A stretch of 64,000 nucleotides of DNA, from positions 4,036,015 through 4,100,014 of the forward strand of contig CM060850.1 in NCBI GenBank assembly GCA_030737835.1. The letters run 5' to 3'. The first letter of the stretch is position 1, and every line of letters starts with the position of its first letter. This document shows positions 13,601 through 25,989 of this stretch, in pieces. The position numbers and the translations under genes are program-made. The stretch comes from Acorus gramineus (lineage: Eukaryota; Streptophyta; Magnoliopsida; Acorales; Acoraceae). Under the pieces are notes generated by a model that was given only the letters and a program-made list of their open reading frames with translations, did not search any database and had not been told where the DNA came from.

Positions 13601-14705
13601 GAATCTGCCATGCAGAATGTGCACCAGTGATGCCCTGATTTGGGGACCTAGGCCTCTATGCCCAGGGCCGGGCAGCATGTGATGGCCTGATGGGGGACAC
13701 CAAGTTGTATATTATTATTATTATCAAAACCCTTCAATGATGGAGGACTCCAAGAAGCAAAGCAGTCCTCAATATGAGGTTTTGTTTTTTTGGTTCTACG
13801 GGTAAATAAATAAAAAGTTACGGATGGGCCCCACAAACATAAGGACAAAAATGGACAGCGAGAGTCGGCCCCTTTTCGGTTTCCCCACCACGAACAGGTT
13901 CTACTACAGTAAGGGCAATTCGGTCATTTAACACGGATAGGACGGTCGCCTAACTTTGTCTCTCTCTGCGACCCAACTTCCGATGCCCGGACATGGGTAA
14001 CGGAAAATCGGAATTACGCGTGTTTTTTTTAAAAAAAAAATTCTGAATCACGGTTGATGAATATGGACCGTTGGATTCGTGAATGGACGGTGGGGTGGGA
14101 GACGGGGTTGTCCATGTGTGATCATGTGAAATAATTGGAAGTGGTACAGGACGTGACGTTTTCAGATAACAATAATAATGATTGTTATTTTATTATATCG
14201 TATGGTTTTTGTCGTTTTGTAGGATTAGCAGACACGGACAACGGGGAACCGGATCGTGGTTGTCATCAACTGATCATGAGTTTATAAGTGGCTGATGTAA
14301 AAGAGGGCTGATAAGTAGAGAGATGATGGGGGTAATTATGAGAATAAGTAAACCAGAAAAAATGTTTATATATTTATATTTAATATAAAAAATAAAAAGA
14401 ATAAATTGAGTAAAATTGTTTTAATTTTAAAATAAAAGTTAGAATATTTTGTTGGAATAGCATTTATTTTAATTTTTTGTTTCAATTTTGACAAATGTGA
14501 ATATAAGAAAAACTTATGTACTTTTTATTATCTAAAATTATGACAATTTATTATCAAAACCTTAATATTTTGTCAAACTGATCCTATAGTTTTATTCAAT
14601 GTAAAATTGTAAGTGTAAGTGTTTTATTATAGTGAATAAAAATTTAATTTGATTTTTTTCATTTGTTCAAAAACAACATATCAGATAATCTCTTTGTACA
14701 CAAAC
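10621..14705. other. Spacer without recognised gene
   Basis: AT-rich apart from less AT-rich patches at about 13,000-13,260 and 13,870-14,130 that contain no convincing frame. A short GA microsatellite lies at 11,680-11,696. Confidence 0.5.
11815..12063 (-). pseudogene. Possible LINE C-terminal fragment
   Basis: A frame of about 82 codons carries GTWTVWRTCNEAIFR, which resembles the W..W..RN..IF motif found near the C-terminus of plant LINE reverse transcriptases. No catalytic domain is present and upstream parts are missing. It is a remnant if the match is real; chance similarity is possible. Confidence 0.35.
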
Positions 14706-15137
14706 CAATATTGTAAAAAGTGCGAGGTTCTAATGGGAATCAGCTAGACGAGAATTAATCAATCATTTTTTAAATAAAAAATATAATACACATATACATT
14801 TTTTTTATTTTTTTTTATATTGGAGGAACCCCCGTGGCTGACCTTATGGTCAAGCTGGGAAGGTTATCTCCGCATGTATACATATACATATTATATACAT
14901 AATTATTTTTAGTCTACAAAATAATAACAAAGTAATATTAAAGCAAAATTAATAATATAAAAATAATAGAGATAACATGAAAAATTAATGAATAGATATA
15001 TAATATATAAAGTAACTTAATATAGCTTATTAGCTAATTAGAGATTAATTGAAAAAACGGCTAAACGTTGCGGGTTGGGTCTGCCTAGACCTTGACGGGG
15101 GATTAATCGAGGCCTAGAAGTGATTTTTAAAATATTG
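14706..15137. mobile_element. MITE-like element with CAATATT ends (copy 1)
   Basis: The ends CAATATTGTAAAAAGTG and AAAATATTG are inverted repeats. The interior contains GGGGGATTAATCGAGGCCTAG and ACAAAATAATAACAAAGTAA, both shared in inverted orientation with the element at 32,631-32,976, so the family is present twice in the window. This copy holds a short nested insertion at 14,800-14,880. No target-site duplication is evident and the superfamily is not assigned. Confidence 0.55.
14800..14880 (-). mobile_element. Ultra-short polyA retroposon nested in MITE copy 1
   Basis: Read on the minus strand this is about 60 bp of unique sequence (including CAGCTTGACCATAAGGTCAG and GGGGGTTCC) ending in an A-rich tail. 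The other copy of the host MITE lacks it. CATATACAT at 14,791-14,799 and 14,881-14,889 may be the target-site duplication, though it is low-complexity. A related sequence lies at 28,676-28,802. It resembles a tRNA-derived SINE head. Confidence 0.45.
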
Positions 15138-15602
15138 ATACAAGCTGCACACAGGACCAAAAATATTATTTTCCATGTAAAAATGAGTAACTCACTTACA
15201 CATTATGCAGCCCCATGACACTACATAGATATGATATGTTTTTTTTTTAATTTTTAAATAATTACATGAGTATGGTTTATTACAATATCACAATATATAG
15301 GTAGACACCATCCAGAAACAAGTTTGGTCAACTTTTAAGGATTTTGTTTAATTTAAACTCTTTTTCAAATGCTTCATAAATAGCTAAAAGTAATTTTAAA
15401 TTATAAAATAATAATATTTTTAGGAATTCAACAAAAGTAATTTCAAATTCTTTTACAAATTCGTCTTCAAGCCCTACCATTATAAAGTTACATGTTTTAT
15501 TAAATAAAGTATACGTTTTTGGATAAATTGTTTAGCACGAATAAAGGTTGATAGTTATATTTGGATAAATTAGTATAAGCTTTAATAATAATTTCAAATG
15601 GT

Positions 15603-15811
15603 ACCCAAATCAGAATTCCAAGATGATGAGTCACTTTTTGTATCCAATCTCTTCTTATTCTCATATCCCTCTTAATATGTAACAGTACATCAACAAACTC
15701 TCTTGAGTTAGGATAACTTAAATCCCACTCCTTCTGTATTCTTCTAAGATAGATTCTGATATGTTGTAAATCCTTTTGTTAGTTGGAATAAAATTATTTA
15801 CTTAAAAAAAA
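15603..15811 (+). mobile_element. 3' end of a polyA retroposon with 13 bp TSD
   Basis: A 209 bp segment ending in A10 is flanked by AATTTCAAATGGT at 15,590-15,602 and 15,812-15,824. The tail region (TTGTAAATCCTTTTGTTAG) resembles the 3' ends of plant LINEs. It is probably a 5'-truncated LINE copy; a processed transcript fragment is the alternative. Confidence 0.6.
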
Positions 15812-17339
15812 AATTTCAAATGGTGGCTAAATTATGCCTTCCACAAGCCAGATGAAAATAATGATGACTAAATAAGGAAAAGGTAACCAAATGGATTCGA
15901 TCCCAACAGTTATATATCCCAGATTGTTAATCTTCTAAATAAACTGATGTCACAGCCCCTCCATTGGCAACCTGTGTAAGATATACTCAGTTAAGCAAGT
16001 ATATACTAGTTTAATTAGTATAAGCATTATTTTTTAAATGTAACTTTCACAAAAAGGGTAGTCTAACTTATAATCTTATTTTAGTAGGGGTTGGAAGTCA
16101 CTTGCATAAACACAAACTTTACCTTAAAAGGATGTTGTATTCTTAAAATTTTAATTAACCTGAAACACCTTGTGAGAATTAAGCACTCATGCACCCACAC
16201 AATAAGTCCTCTTTGTTACGCTCCACAACGACTGCCTCTGATATGTAATAATAAATCAATATGTAAACTATAATTAAATATGCCAATAAAGATATATACA
16301 TGCAAAATAGATAAATTCATGAAACATGGTATTTTGGATTAAAAAAAATACAACTACATAAAAGAGGTTTTATAGAATGAAGACTGAAACAATTATATAC
16401 AATAAAGACGACATAGTTATAATTGTTATCCAAAAAGTAGATAAATTTAAAAGTTACTAACCATTTCATCACAAAATATTATTGTTATCCAATATATATC
16501 TTCCTTTTTTTCACTTATATTTACATGTTGGAGGCTTTTGTTATAGTAAATGGACTCTCATGTGACCAACAATTATTTGCATGTTGGAGAGCTGTTGCAT
16601 TTTTAATGGTATAAATTAGTGCTGGTCCCAATTTATGTTGAACTTTTTCTTCATCAGTTGGCAGTTCAAGTGGCCATTATCCTGATGTACAAGTTGGGTA
16701 ATTAAAAAAAAAATCTAAAGATAAAATTGTACTGAATTTAAACGAATCAAAATGAACTATATGAATTTTTAATTTTACAATATGTGTATAGTATGTGCCA
16801 CTAAAAGTACACCCATCCAATATTCAACATCAAATATAAAAATTCCTTCATAATACAGGACTTACAGTCAATTCTTTAGACTTTTTTTTCTCAATAATTT
16901 ATGAGTACCACTGCCACTTTGATGCATTGTTGTTTCAGTTTTACACTCTCAGCCAAAAAAGTACTCCAAATTAAGTCCTGCATTTAATGGACATCTTTGA
17001 ATTAATTGAAAGGAAACCTCTAGAACGTATTGATCATCAACAGTCAGATTTAATGATCTAAGGGAACTTCATTAAACATGTTTCATATATATAATCATAA
17101 TCCTTGTTGAAAAATTGACCCGAAAATTGAAATAGAGAAGAGGAAACACAATTACAGAAGTAGATTCATATTCATGGAGAGGGAAGAGAAAAAAAAATTA
17201 TTTTACATTATTTACTCTGTGAAGGGGCTAAAACGTGATTCTCTCTCTCAAATTTCTTATTGATGCCTTTCACTGGTACGAGAAATTCTAATTTATAAAG
17301 GAGTAAATGTAACTATGATACATTTGTAGAAAATTTAAA

Positions 17340-18025
17340 ATAAAAAATTAAAAGAAGATAATACAAAGATATGAAAGAAGGGAGAGAAACATAAATATGA
17401 GACTACATCTCTATTTTTATTCACTTGATAAAGAGATTATATGAGATCTATTTATAGACTCAAATAACTAAGGTTCTGTTTGGCTTGGAGTTTAACGGGC
17501 GCTTGAGGTGGCGAATGTGTACATGACTATTTTTCGGTGGGTTTTTTTTCGAACGCACCAAAACAATGCTTCCTAATCACTACTCCATGTTTTCAAACGC
17601 GGCGTCTCGGGCTACAATGCCAAACGGAACCAAAATTTGGATAGATACAAATCTCTGCCAAACGGAACCAAAATTTGGATAGATACAAATCTTAATAGAG
17701 TTTGTTAATTAAATCATTCAATTAAGATTTGATCTTATCTCATCACAACTCACTCAAACTCTTATTCTTAATACACTCCAGCGTGTTCCAATAATAGAAT
17801 AATATGATATGGTTTTTATACCATGTAAAAAATCTAAAATCTTAAATAAATATAAAAGATAATGTAGAGAGAAGAGAGAAAGAGAGGAAAACATAGACTA
17901 CATAGTCAAATTAAATAATTATATTTGGATAAATACAAATCTCAATAGAGTTTATTAATTAAATCATTCAGTTAAAATTTTATTTTATCTCATTATAACT
18001 CAATCAAACTTTTATTCTTAATAAC
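17340..18025. repeat. Locally duplicated AT-rich repeats, Copia LTR-like
   Basis: A 36 bp unit (CAAACGGAACCAAAATTTGG start) is tandem at about 17,620-17,690. A longer stretch of about 100 bp around TTAATTAAATCATTCA is present at 17,665-17,775 and again at 17,921-18,021. Words such as TTTATAGACTCAAATAACT and ATACCATGTAAAAAA are frequent in plant Copia LTRs, so this may be a rearranged LTR pair. Ends were not resolved. Confidence 0.4.
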
Positions 18026-18371
18026 ATTACCATAATGTCCTCGCACATAATATAGAAGTTAATTACGACCTGATCTGCATTTTCATTTGTAATAGTAAAT
18101 AATAGTTTGGCTATGGGACAACTCATCTGCTATATATAGCTTTTCTTTGATGTCCAAAAAACTGATTGCAAAACACAAATCCAACAATACGTTACCTACT
18201 AGGGTTCAAGGCAAAAGTTAAAATAAATTAAAAAAAAAAACAAAACAAAACAAAATAAAATAAAACAAAACCAACAAATACATACAATAGAACAAGAGGC
18301 TTAAGTGGTCCAATAAGTCTATCTACATCCACAGAGAATAGATTGATGCACTGCACGCCAAGTAATCAAAT

Positions 18372-18555
18372 ACAACCCATTAAGGTCTTGGTGAGTTAGC
18401 TAGCACCATGTGGGTTTGCTCACCATTGACACGTGTTCGATTTCTACCCTTGATTTACTCAGGTGTTTGTAGGAAAATTTTCAAATAGGTCGATGTGGAT
18501 ATCCAAAGGATTAGTCATTTCCTCAAAATGTTTGGGATGCCTGAAAAAAAAAAAA
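18372..18555 (+). mobile_element. tRNA-derived SINE with polyA tail
   Basis: An A-box-like GAGTTAGCTAGCACC and a B-box-like GTGTTCGATTTC sit at tRNA spacing near the 5' end, followed by about 100 bp of body and an A13 tail. ATCAAAT at 18,365-18,371 recurs at 18,556-18,562 as a short target-site duplication. No intact tRNA fold was found, so a functional tRNA is unlikely. Confidence 0.55.
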
Positions 18556-19787
18556 ATCAAATTAAAACAAAGAACCATCACCCTCACTCTTTCTCCTCGT
18601 CTATATTATCTCTTACAAAATAATATAATATACAATACTGAAGAAATATGAATACATGTTATCAAACTACCCTTACAAAAATTCGGTTTAGGAATGTTGA
18701 TCTCAAACCCTCGTGGATCAGTTGTGGTACTGTTCTCCAGGATTAGGTCATCTTCTGCTAGAATGCAAGGCATCTCAAAAAGGATACTCAGGTATCAAAG
18801 TCCACCATGAAATCACTGTAGTACTCTTTTTTTTTCTTTTTGTTTTTAATGAAAGGCTGAGGCACTGAGAGGGTTGTACGGACAATCTGCTTCACTCAGT
18901 CAGGTTTAAGTGGATTTTTGTTGTTGTGATGTTCATGGAGTTTATGTGGTGGAAATTATTCTTTTATCTTTAGAGGGAGAGATTTATTTACAGTCCCTGG
19001 GGCCTGGGGCTTGTGGTCACTCTCCATGCTGTCAGTACTGCAGGAAGAAAAAAAGAGGTCCATGGACCTGCTGTGGGTGAGCAGAAATTTATTTCTGGTG
19101 TACCTATATTTTGGATGTTCCTTTTCTGTATTGGGACCTCCTTGTCCATTGACAATAGTTTTTGACTTGGGAAAATGTTACATGCAGTTATTCCTACATG
19201 GAAAATGATCTAATATCAAAATAACTTGTTCAATTTGGTGATCCAAAAAGTAACGTGGATTAATCTTATCACAAATGAGATAACAGTCATACCATAAGTG
19301 ACAGATGACATGTAATTTCATGTCTGTCACTGTTTCACAAAGTCTCTCAAACAGTCATTATGTTCCATCAAAGGTGTTTGAGTGTTTGTACCAACACCAA
19401 ACAGTGTATAGTTTGTTGTTGATAACAGAGATCTGGATCTCTTGGGAGCGTAATCATGATCAACCTGTTTTGTATTGAAAGGGGGCCAAATATGCTTATA
19501 AGATATTGTCACTTTGATCAAGTCTTGGTTCTATGTCCTACACTAGACGACTCCTCACATCCCCTATCCTAATAAAAAAAAAAAACCTACATTTACGTAT
19601 CAAGAAGTCTATTTTGCTCAAACTTTTTTAAAAATTTGATCCCTCAAAATAAATTGATGTTAGTAACCAATAATTATTATCCAACCCATATATCATAAAA
19701 AAGTACTTGCTAGGTTAAATGCATCACAAAACAACATGAAAAATGTTAGAAACAGGAATTCTTTCTCCAACATATTTTAATCTTTTT

Positions 19788-19960
19788 ATTTCCTAGTTTT
19801 AGTGGATTTGCTGATCCGTTTTTATTTCCTTCTTGTATCTCCTCATGAGAATTTTCTTCTCTCGGACTCGTTTTTCTCTTCTTCTTTTTTACCTCTATAT
19901 TTGGATTTATTGTAATTGTTTCGCAGAGTTATAAAAGGTCTAAATTCGCTTAAAAAAAAT
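19788..19960 (+). mobile_element. 5'-truncated polyA retroposon with 17 bp TSD
   Basis: The perfect duplication CATATTTTAATCTTTTT at 19,771-19,787 and 19,961-19,977 brackets a 173 bp T-rich sequence ending in A8. This is the signature of target-primed reverse transcription by a LINE. No coding part remains. Confidence 0.65.
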
Positions 19961-20316
19961 CATATTTTAATCTTTTTTAAAAACATATATATACTTTTTT
20001 TTTTTAAATGTTTTAGCCTAGCAAAAGAAAACCGAAGAAGTTTTCATGGTCACGTGCATCACAACCAACGTTTTACAATCCCCTCGCGTAATAAAAAAAA
20101 AAAAAAAAGGAATCTATGAAGTGATTATTGAGACCAGTGGTCAGAGAATCTTGTAGAAGCCCCCACTCAAAACCAACCACAAAATAAATAAAAATATTAT
20201 TCTTTTCATAGGCATCTTATTTTTGTGGGGACCAAACCAGAAACTAATAAAAGATTTAACAAAACCAATTTTTTTTCACATCAAAAAAATGGTTAGGGAT
20301 GCATGTTAACAAACCC

Positions 20317-20330
20317 CACACACACACACA
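20317..20330. repeat. CA microsatellite
   Basis: A short run of CA dinucleotides. Confidence 0.6.
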
Positions 20331-21191
20331 ATGTGATGGTGCAAGGAAATGTCATTTTAGAGTAATCAGTAAGCCATATCTCAAAAATCCATGTCAGTTG
20401 CACAATACCATCTATACACTTCATAAACTCAATCCAAACAATCACTTCCTCTTAACTTCAAAAAGCTTTCTAAAAAGATGATTCAATCCACACCATTCAA
20501 GTCATGAACTCAGATTTTGTCTCAGATTCAGTGTACTCAAATTAGATGGCCATGATCAAATTATATTATGGTAGACTCTCATTGGGTTACTTTAGATATA
20601 AGCTATTTCTTAGCTAATATTAGTTATAACAGTATAACAGGCTGTTAAGAAGTCAAAACTCATATTTTGAATGACAATGTCAATTATGTATATAGAGATC
20701 AAAGAGGTTAAGAATGGTGATTTAGATAATGAAATTTCATGCCACTTTGTAAGCCTCTGATAATTCTTATATAGGGATCGAATTGAATTGCGTAAATCTG
20801 TATTTCTCATGGGATGTTATATTCTTGTTTAGATCTCCCGCTCATTGTAGGCTTCCACAACATCGATAATAAATGGTATAAGCACAAGTATCAATAATTT
20901 GTATCAGAGCAATATGGATATCAACAATTGATATCAGAGCGATCTAGATACCAACTCCCATCACACATTCACACACTTCAATTCTTTATATTAAATATGT
21001 AAAACAAATTACGTAAAAAAGTGCTAGACACAACCGTTTAATTACATACTTCAGTCCATTAAAAAATAAGTCATATATTTTTATAAGAGATTAAATAAAT
21101 AATGATGTAAATAAACATCCTCATTAAACAGCTATCAAGGCATATAATACTCCAGGTGAGGCTCTAACAAGTCCTGTGTGCAACAGTCCTC

Positions 21192-21199
21192 TATATATT
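21192..21199 (+). promoter_or_regulatory. TATA box of the OVATE gene
   Basis: TATATATT lies about 125 bp upstream of the start codon and is followed by a C/A-rich leader, a typical plant core promoter layout. The transcription start is inferred to be near 21,225. Confidence 0.5.
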
Positions 21200-21320
21200 A
21201 TACAACTTCATGTGCTCCTCCATTGCCCAAAAAACAATATTTTAATTTTCTCTTCCTCACACAAAACAGAGCCAACCCAACACCTCCCCCCCCTCTCCCT
21301 ATCTTCTTCCATAGACCCAA

Positions 21321-22097
21321 ATGGGTGGAAAACCAAAGCTGAAATCCTCCATTAAAGCAATCCAAGAAGCTCTGTTCAGCTTCAGACCCTCAGGACCAAA
21401 GACCCTCACATGGGTCTGTGCCCAGCAGTCCAAAACACACTCCTTTAGAGACACCTACAACAGCTTCAACTCCATCTACTACACCTCCACCTCCTCCTCC
21501 TCCTCCACCTCTTCATGTTTCCCCTGTATCGTCGAAGACGACGAAGAAGAAGAAGACCCCGATAAGACCATCGCCGCCGTCAGCACCTCCGCCTCTTCCA
21601 TGACCCTCGACGACGACGAAGACCCACCGCCGCCGCCGCCCTCCGCTGCCGAGAAACGCTTCTTCTTCTCTCCCTGCACCACCAAATCCATAATGGACGA
21701 AGCAAAGCCGGCTGTGGAGGGAAAAACGAAAGTGGGTGTCGAAGAAACAGAGGTTCCGGAGATGGGTTTCGGAAAAGACACGGTTTTGATGGCCATGGCG
21801 TCGGAGGACCCTTACGAGGACTTCAAGGCTTCAATGGAGGAGATGGTGGAGGCGAATGGGTTGAAGGAGTGGTCGTGCTTGCAAGAGCTCCTGCATTGCT
21901 ATCTGAGGTTGAATGACAAGAGGATGCATAGGGACATTGTTTTGGCTTTTGTGGACTTGTTTATGAGACAATCTGACAAGGTAGGCATTCATGGTGGTGG
22001 TGGTGGTGATGATTTTAAAGAGGGTCTCTCTGCTTTCTCTTCTCAGTTTTCTCTCTGTTTGGATGAGTTGGGTGGTCTAAATGGGAGGGATGTATAG
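21321..22097 (+). CDS. OVATE family protein (transcriptional regulator)
   Basis: A single-exon gene of 258 codons. The OVATE domain occupies about residues 157-215 (MASEDPYEDFKASMEEMV, then LHCYLRLND and the end of the domain at AFVDLFMR). The N-terminal half is low-complexity: Ser-rich at 55-65, an acidic Glu/Asp stretch near 72-80 and six prolines near 103. A Gly run follows the domain. OVATE proteins are plant-specific, mostly nuclear repressors that bind TALE homeodomain proteins and TRM proteins and affect organ shape; this is family knowledge. Intronless structure and length fit the family. The ATG is the first in the transcript after a TATA box at 21,192. Composition is far more GC-rich than the flanks. 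The exact OFP number cannot be assigned by eye. Confidence 0.93.
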   Translation: MGGKPKLKSSIKAIQEALFSFRPSGPKTLTWVCAQQSKTHSFRDTYNSFNSIYYTSTSSSSSTSSCFPCIVEDDEEEEDPDKTIAAVSTSASSMTLDDDEDPPPPPPSAAEKRFFFSPCTTKSIMDEAKPAVEGKTKVGVEETEVPEMGFGKDTVLMAMASEDPYEDFKASMEEMVEANGLKEWSCLQELLHCYLRLNDKRMHRDIVLAFVDLFMRQSDKVGIHGGGGGDDFKEGLSAFSSQFSLCLDELGGLNGRDV

Positions 22098-24523
22098 TGG
22101 GTTGTAATCTTTCTTCTTCTTTTTTCTTTTTTTCTTTTTTTGGGATTGTTTGTGTTTGATGAAGAATTGAAGAGGGCAAACCAGCAAAAGAAATAGAGAT
22201 TTGATTTTTAAAAAAAAAGAACAAAAAATTGTTTTTTTCATGTTCAGCATAAATAGAGATTTCTTTGAAGTTTCCCCTCTCTGTCTCTCTTCAGTGCAAG
22301 CTCTCTCACACGTGCATCTTTGATTCCAACTGAAAATTTTGGCACTGTTTGGAGTTTAGTATCTGGAAAATGTTATACTTGACCAGTACTGTAATTATTT
22401 TTGCAGACCGCGCACAATTTGATTTTTTTTTTCAATGGTGTGTTTGAAAACATAGTTTAAAAAACAGTTTTATATATGGTTTTTGAGAATGTAATGATGA
22501 TGACTATTTTATGAAACACAGATTTCGAGACACAGTTCTTTGACAAAATCTAGTAATGATAATACATGTAAACTGATTTGTTTGGTAACAGCTTCTAACT
22601 TTTTAAAAAGCTTAAATTTCAATTTTATTTTTTTTTGTTAAATGCACCGTAAGTGTATATATATATTTGATTAATGAATTACTACAAATGTGTCTTGAGT
22701 TAATAGCGCTGTTAATACTTGAGATGTGGGTTTCTTCTTTTTGTCTTTCAAAATCTGATCATGAACACAATTCAATCTGGTTGGTTGGGGTATAACTATT
22801 CAGCTGATGACAATTAGTTTTTGTTGTTGTTGATTAAAATGCAGCACACAATATTTCAATTTTTGAATAAAATACCATGGGAGGATGGATGATCAAATTA
22901 TGTGAGACATACAATTGTCTCACATGTAAAGTTGTGAACAGTCTTATGTTATTTCTTTGGCTCTTCCCAAACCCTCCCTTAGTACTATCCCTGCAAGTGA
23001 GGCCCAAACAGCTTATACGGATCTCTTTTCATCAATAATATATACCAACAACAAAAAAAAAATACTTTAACAATTATTGTGTTGATTAAACTATGTCACT
23101 CTATGGTAGTTGAACTTTGAGGATCAGTGGAACCACAGAGAATATACTGTTGATTTTCAGTACCTATGGATTAAATGAGAACAGAATTTATGGTTGTAGC
23201 TTTAAATTCTGTTTGAATTTATTTATTGTGTTATTCATTTTAATGCATCCATTGTACTACTACTCTTTATGGTTTTGTTTCCTCTACTTGACCATTTGGG
23301 GGAGTAGACTACCTTGAGTTTGAATGCCTGATTTTGACAATTTGTTCAGACAATAGTTTTATTACAAATCCACATACATAATATCAATGTGTTGAAAACC
23401 GAATCAAATCGGCCGATTTGACTGGTTAAATCATTATCCAATCTAGTTTTTTATCCAATTAATCCTTAAAAATTAAAAATCGGTTAACCCGCGTGTTAAA
23501 CATACAGTTTTTGAGAACCAGATAAAGGTTAATTATTTTAAATGGGTTGGTTCTTGAACTATAATAAAATTAATTGCTATTTGTCAAAAGAATCTTTAAG
23601 GTAATGTCATATAAAAACTTAAAGAGTATCAAGATATTTTCTAACAAAAATTTATATTTATATTTTTATTAATTAATACTTTTATTCATTATAATCAATG
23701 TATTATTATTTCATAATGATGTCATGATTTAATTCTAATTAATTTAATAATTAAAACAGATGATTTTTAGCCTTGTGTTGTTTTTAAATTATGGCATGAA
23801 ATGTCAGGAATTTCTAAATGGTATTTATTGAAAGCACTTGAAGTCATTCAATTATCAATAAACAATCAATCTATGAACCATGCACCTTCTTCATAAATTT
23901 CAAGTTCTGACAATTAAAATTTTAAATTTTTTTGTTTCCATTCTAAAAGTGGGGAAACCAAATTTCACATGTAGGACACCCCCTTTGCTGGTATCACAGT
24001 GTGACTGTCAGGAAAGGAGAGTTTATTCAATCAAGACAAAGTAGAAATCTTCTTCATGGTTATCAAAGCCATTTAGGTTTGTTTGTATACATCAAACAAA
24101 ATTAAAATTTGATTAAAAAAAGAAAGCCATGCGTGTGACTTGCATGGTTATTACTAGACATTATGGGTAGATAGAGAAACAGTAAGGCTTCTTTTTTCAG
24201 AGGGATTGGAAGAGCATTATATAATTATCAGGAGATAAGAAGGGTGTTAATTTACTCGGTCATTCCTGTAGTCATAATTTAGCACCTGAAATCTCTAATG
24301 AAATATATGTTTCAAAAAAAAAAAATCAAAATGTGTGTCAAAATGAAAGTCAAATAATCTTGTCTTGTATACAACCCTGCATATAGTCCGTTGTAAAGTT
24401 GATTTATATCAAATATTTGCCAAGCATTGCATTTGATACAGTAAATAAATATTAGTAAATCATATGAGATAAATACAATTAACGATTTTATGAGAAATTG
24501 ATAAAACAAAAACTTCAATATTA
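22098..24523. other. 3' flank of the OVATE gene and AT-rich spacer
   Basis: A T-rich 3' untranslated region probably extends to about 22,250. The rest shows no gene or repeat with readable ends. Confidence 0.5.
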
Positions 24524-24528
24524 AATGT

Positions 24529-25655
24529 TGTTAAAAAATAATTATTAGGATAATATTATATCTTTATTGTCATTATTGTGATATTATTAGTTTCCTAGTT
24601 TTCCTAGATTTCCTAGATTCCTTATCTGGTATTTTAGGATTCCCTCTATGTATCTATAAATAGAGCCATTTGGCTCCTCTAATATAATAACAATAACTCC
24701 CTTTTCTTTATTCTAAGATGCTATCAGAGCCTCCACCTCAAAAATCCTAGATCTACAAAAACTTCTCTTTCTCTTCCCCGCTTCGATTGAAGATTCTTCA
24801 ATCGGAGCGGGGGAGGAATTTTGCTCGCGAGATCTAAAAGACGTTGACGTCGCCTTTATACCCCTTGCCGTCGCCGTCACCGTCGTGCCCTTGCCGTCGT
24901 CGTCGAGCTCTTGCCATCGTGCCCTTGCCGTCGTCGTCGTGCCCTTGCCGTCGCCGTCGCTGTCGTGCCCTTGCCGTCGTGCCCTTGCCGTCGCCGTCGT
25001 GCCCTTGCCGCCGCCCTTGCCGTCGCCGTCGTGCCCTTGCCGTCGTGCCCTTGCCGTCGTGCCCTTGCCGTCGCCGTCGTGCCCTTGCCGTCGTGCCCTT
25101 GCCGTCGCCATCGTGCCCTTGCCGTCGTGCCCTTGCCGTCGCCGTCGTGCTCTTGCCGTCGCGCCCTTGCTGTCGCCATCGCCGTCGTGCTCTTGCCGTC
25201 GTGCCCTTGCCGTCGTCGTCGTGCCCTTGCCGTCGCGTCGCGGTCGTGCCCTTGTCGTCGCCGTCGCCGTCGTGCCCCTACCATCACCGTCGTGCCGCTG
25301 ACGTCGCCGCCCCTGCCGCTGCTGAGCCCTTACCGTGCCTTTGTTGCACCCCTGCCGCGCCTGCACGTGCCCCTGCTGCTCCTGCACGTGCTGTCGCCAG
25401 CCTTCGTCACCTTCTCATTTTTGTCCAAACTCTAAGGGTTCTACCTTTCAGAGTTTGGGAGGGGGTGTTAAAGAATAATTATTAGGATAATATTATATCT
25501 TTATTGTCATTATTGTGATATTATTAGTTTCCTAGTTTTCCTAGATTTCTTAGATTCCTTATCTGGTATTTTAGGGTATCCTCTATGTATCTATAAATAG
25601 AGCCCTTTAGCTCCTCTAATATACTAACAATAATTCCCTTTTCTTTATTCTAACA
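24529..25655 (+). mobile_element. TRIM-like non-autonomous Copia-type LTR element
   Basis: Two direct LTRs of 190 bp (24,529-24,718 and 25,466-25,655) start with TGTTAAA. The right one ends in CTAACA; the left ends in CTAAGA. They differ at about ten positions by eye. Each has a TATA box (CTATAAATA; left at 24,654). The left LTR is followed by TGCTATCAGAGCC, one change from the initiator-Met tRNA primer site TGGTATCAGAGC. The right one is preceded by the polypurine tract GGGAGGGGG. The 5 bp target-site duplication AATGT is at 24,524-24,528 and 25,656-25,660. The 747 bp interior has no protease, integrase or reverse transcriptase, so it depends on other elements for movement. Confidence 0.9.
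24850..25300. repeat. GC-rich minisatellite inside the TRIM element
   Basis: Variants of GTCGTGCCCTTGCC and GTCGCC are repeated dozens of times. Most units are multiples of three, so long open frames run on both strands and in several frames (for example 24,844-25,485 on plus and 24,713-25,387 on minus). The predicted peptides are Arg/Pro/Cys-rich or Gly/Arg-rich low complexity. I treat them as by-products of the repeat, not genes. Confidence 0.85.
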
Positions 25656-25989
25656 AATGTAAAGGAAACCAAAAAAAATTTGGGAAAGTTTTAAATTAAC
25701 TAAAAAAATGGTAAATCATCCAAATTAAATGAAAATCCAAATTCTAAAAGCATGAAACACTAAGGGCCAGTTTGGCATTCATTCTCATTCTCATTCTACT
25801 GGAACACCAAGGAAAATTGCATTTAGAATCTTCTATTCCTATGTTAATTCTTGGATATTCCAGGCTAAATTTCTCCTTCCACATAATCAAAATAGAATTA
25901 GATTTCTGAGAAAAAAAATTCTCCTTCTTCATGAAAGAACTGAATACTTTATGAATGTGTGTTAATTTTTTGCAAGATATATGTTTAAT

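Noticed and set aside
21479-21796. 105-codon minus-strand frame in the OVATE gene
   Set aside because: Antisense shadow of Ser, Asp/Glu and Pro codon runs in the real coding frame.
24713-25485. Long open frames on both strands (up to 224 codons)
   Set aside because: All lie in one GC-rich minisatellite whose units keep several frames open. Peptides are low-complexity and there is no start context or family match.
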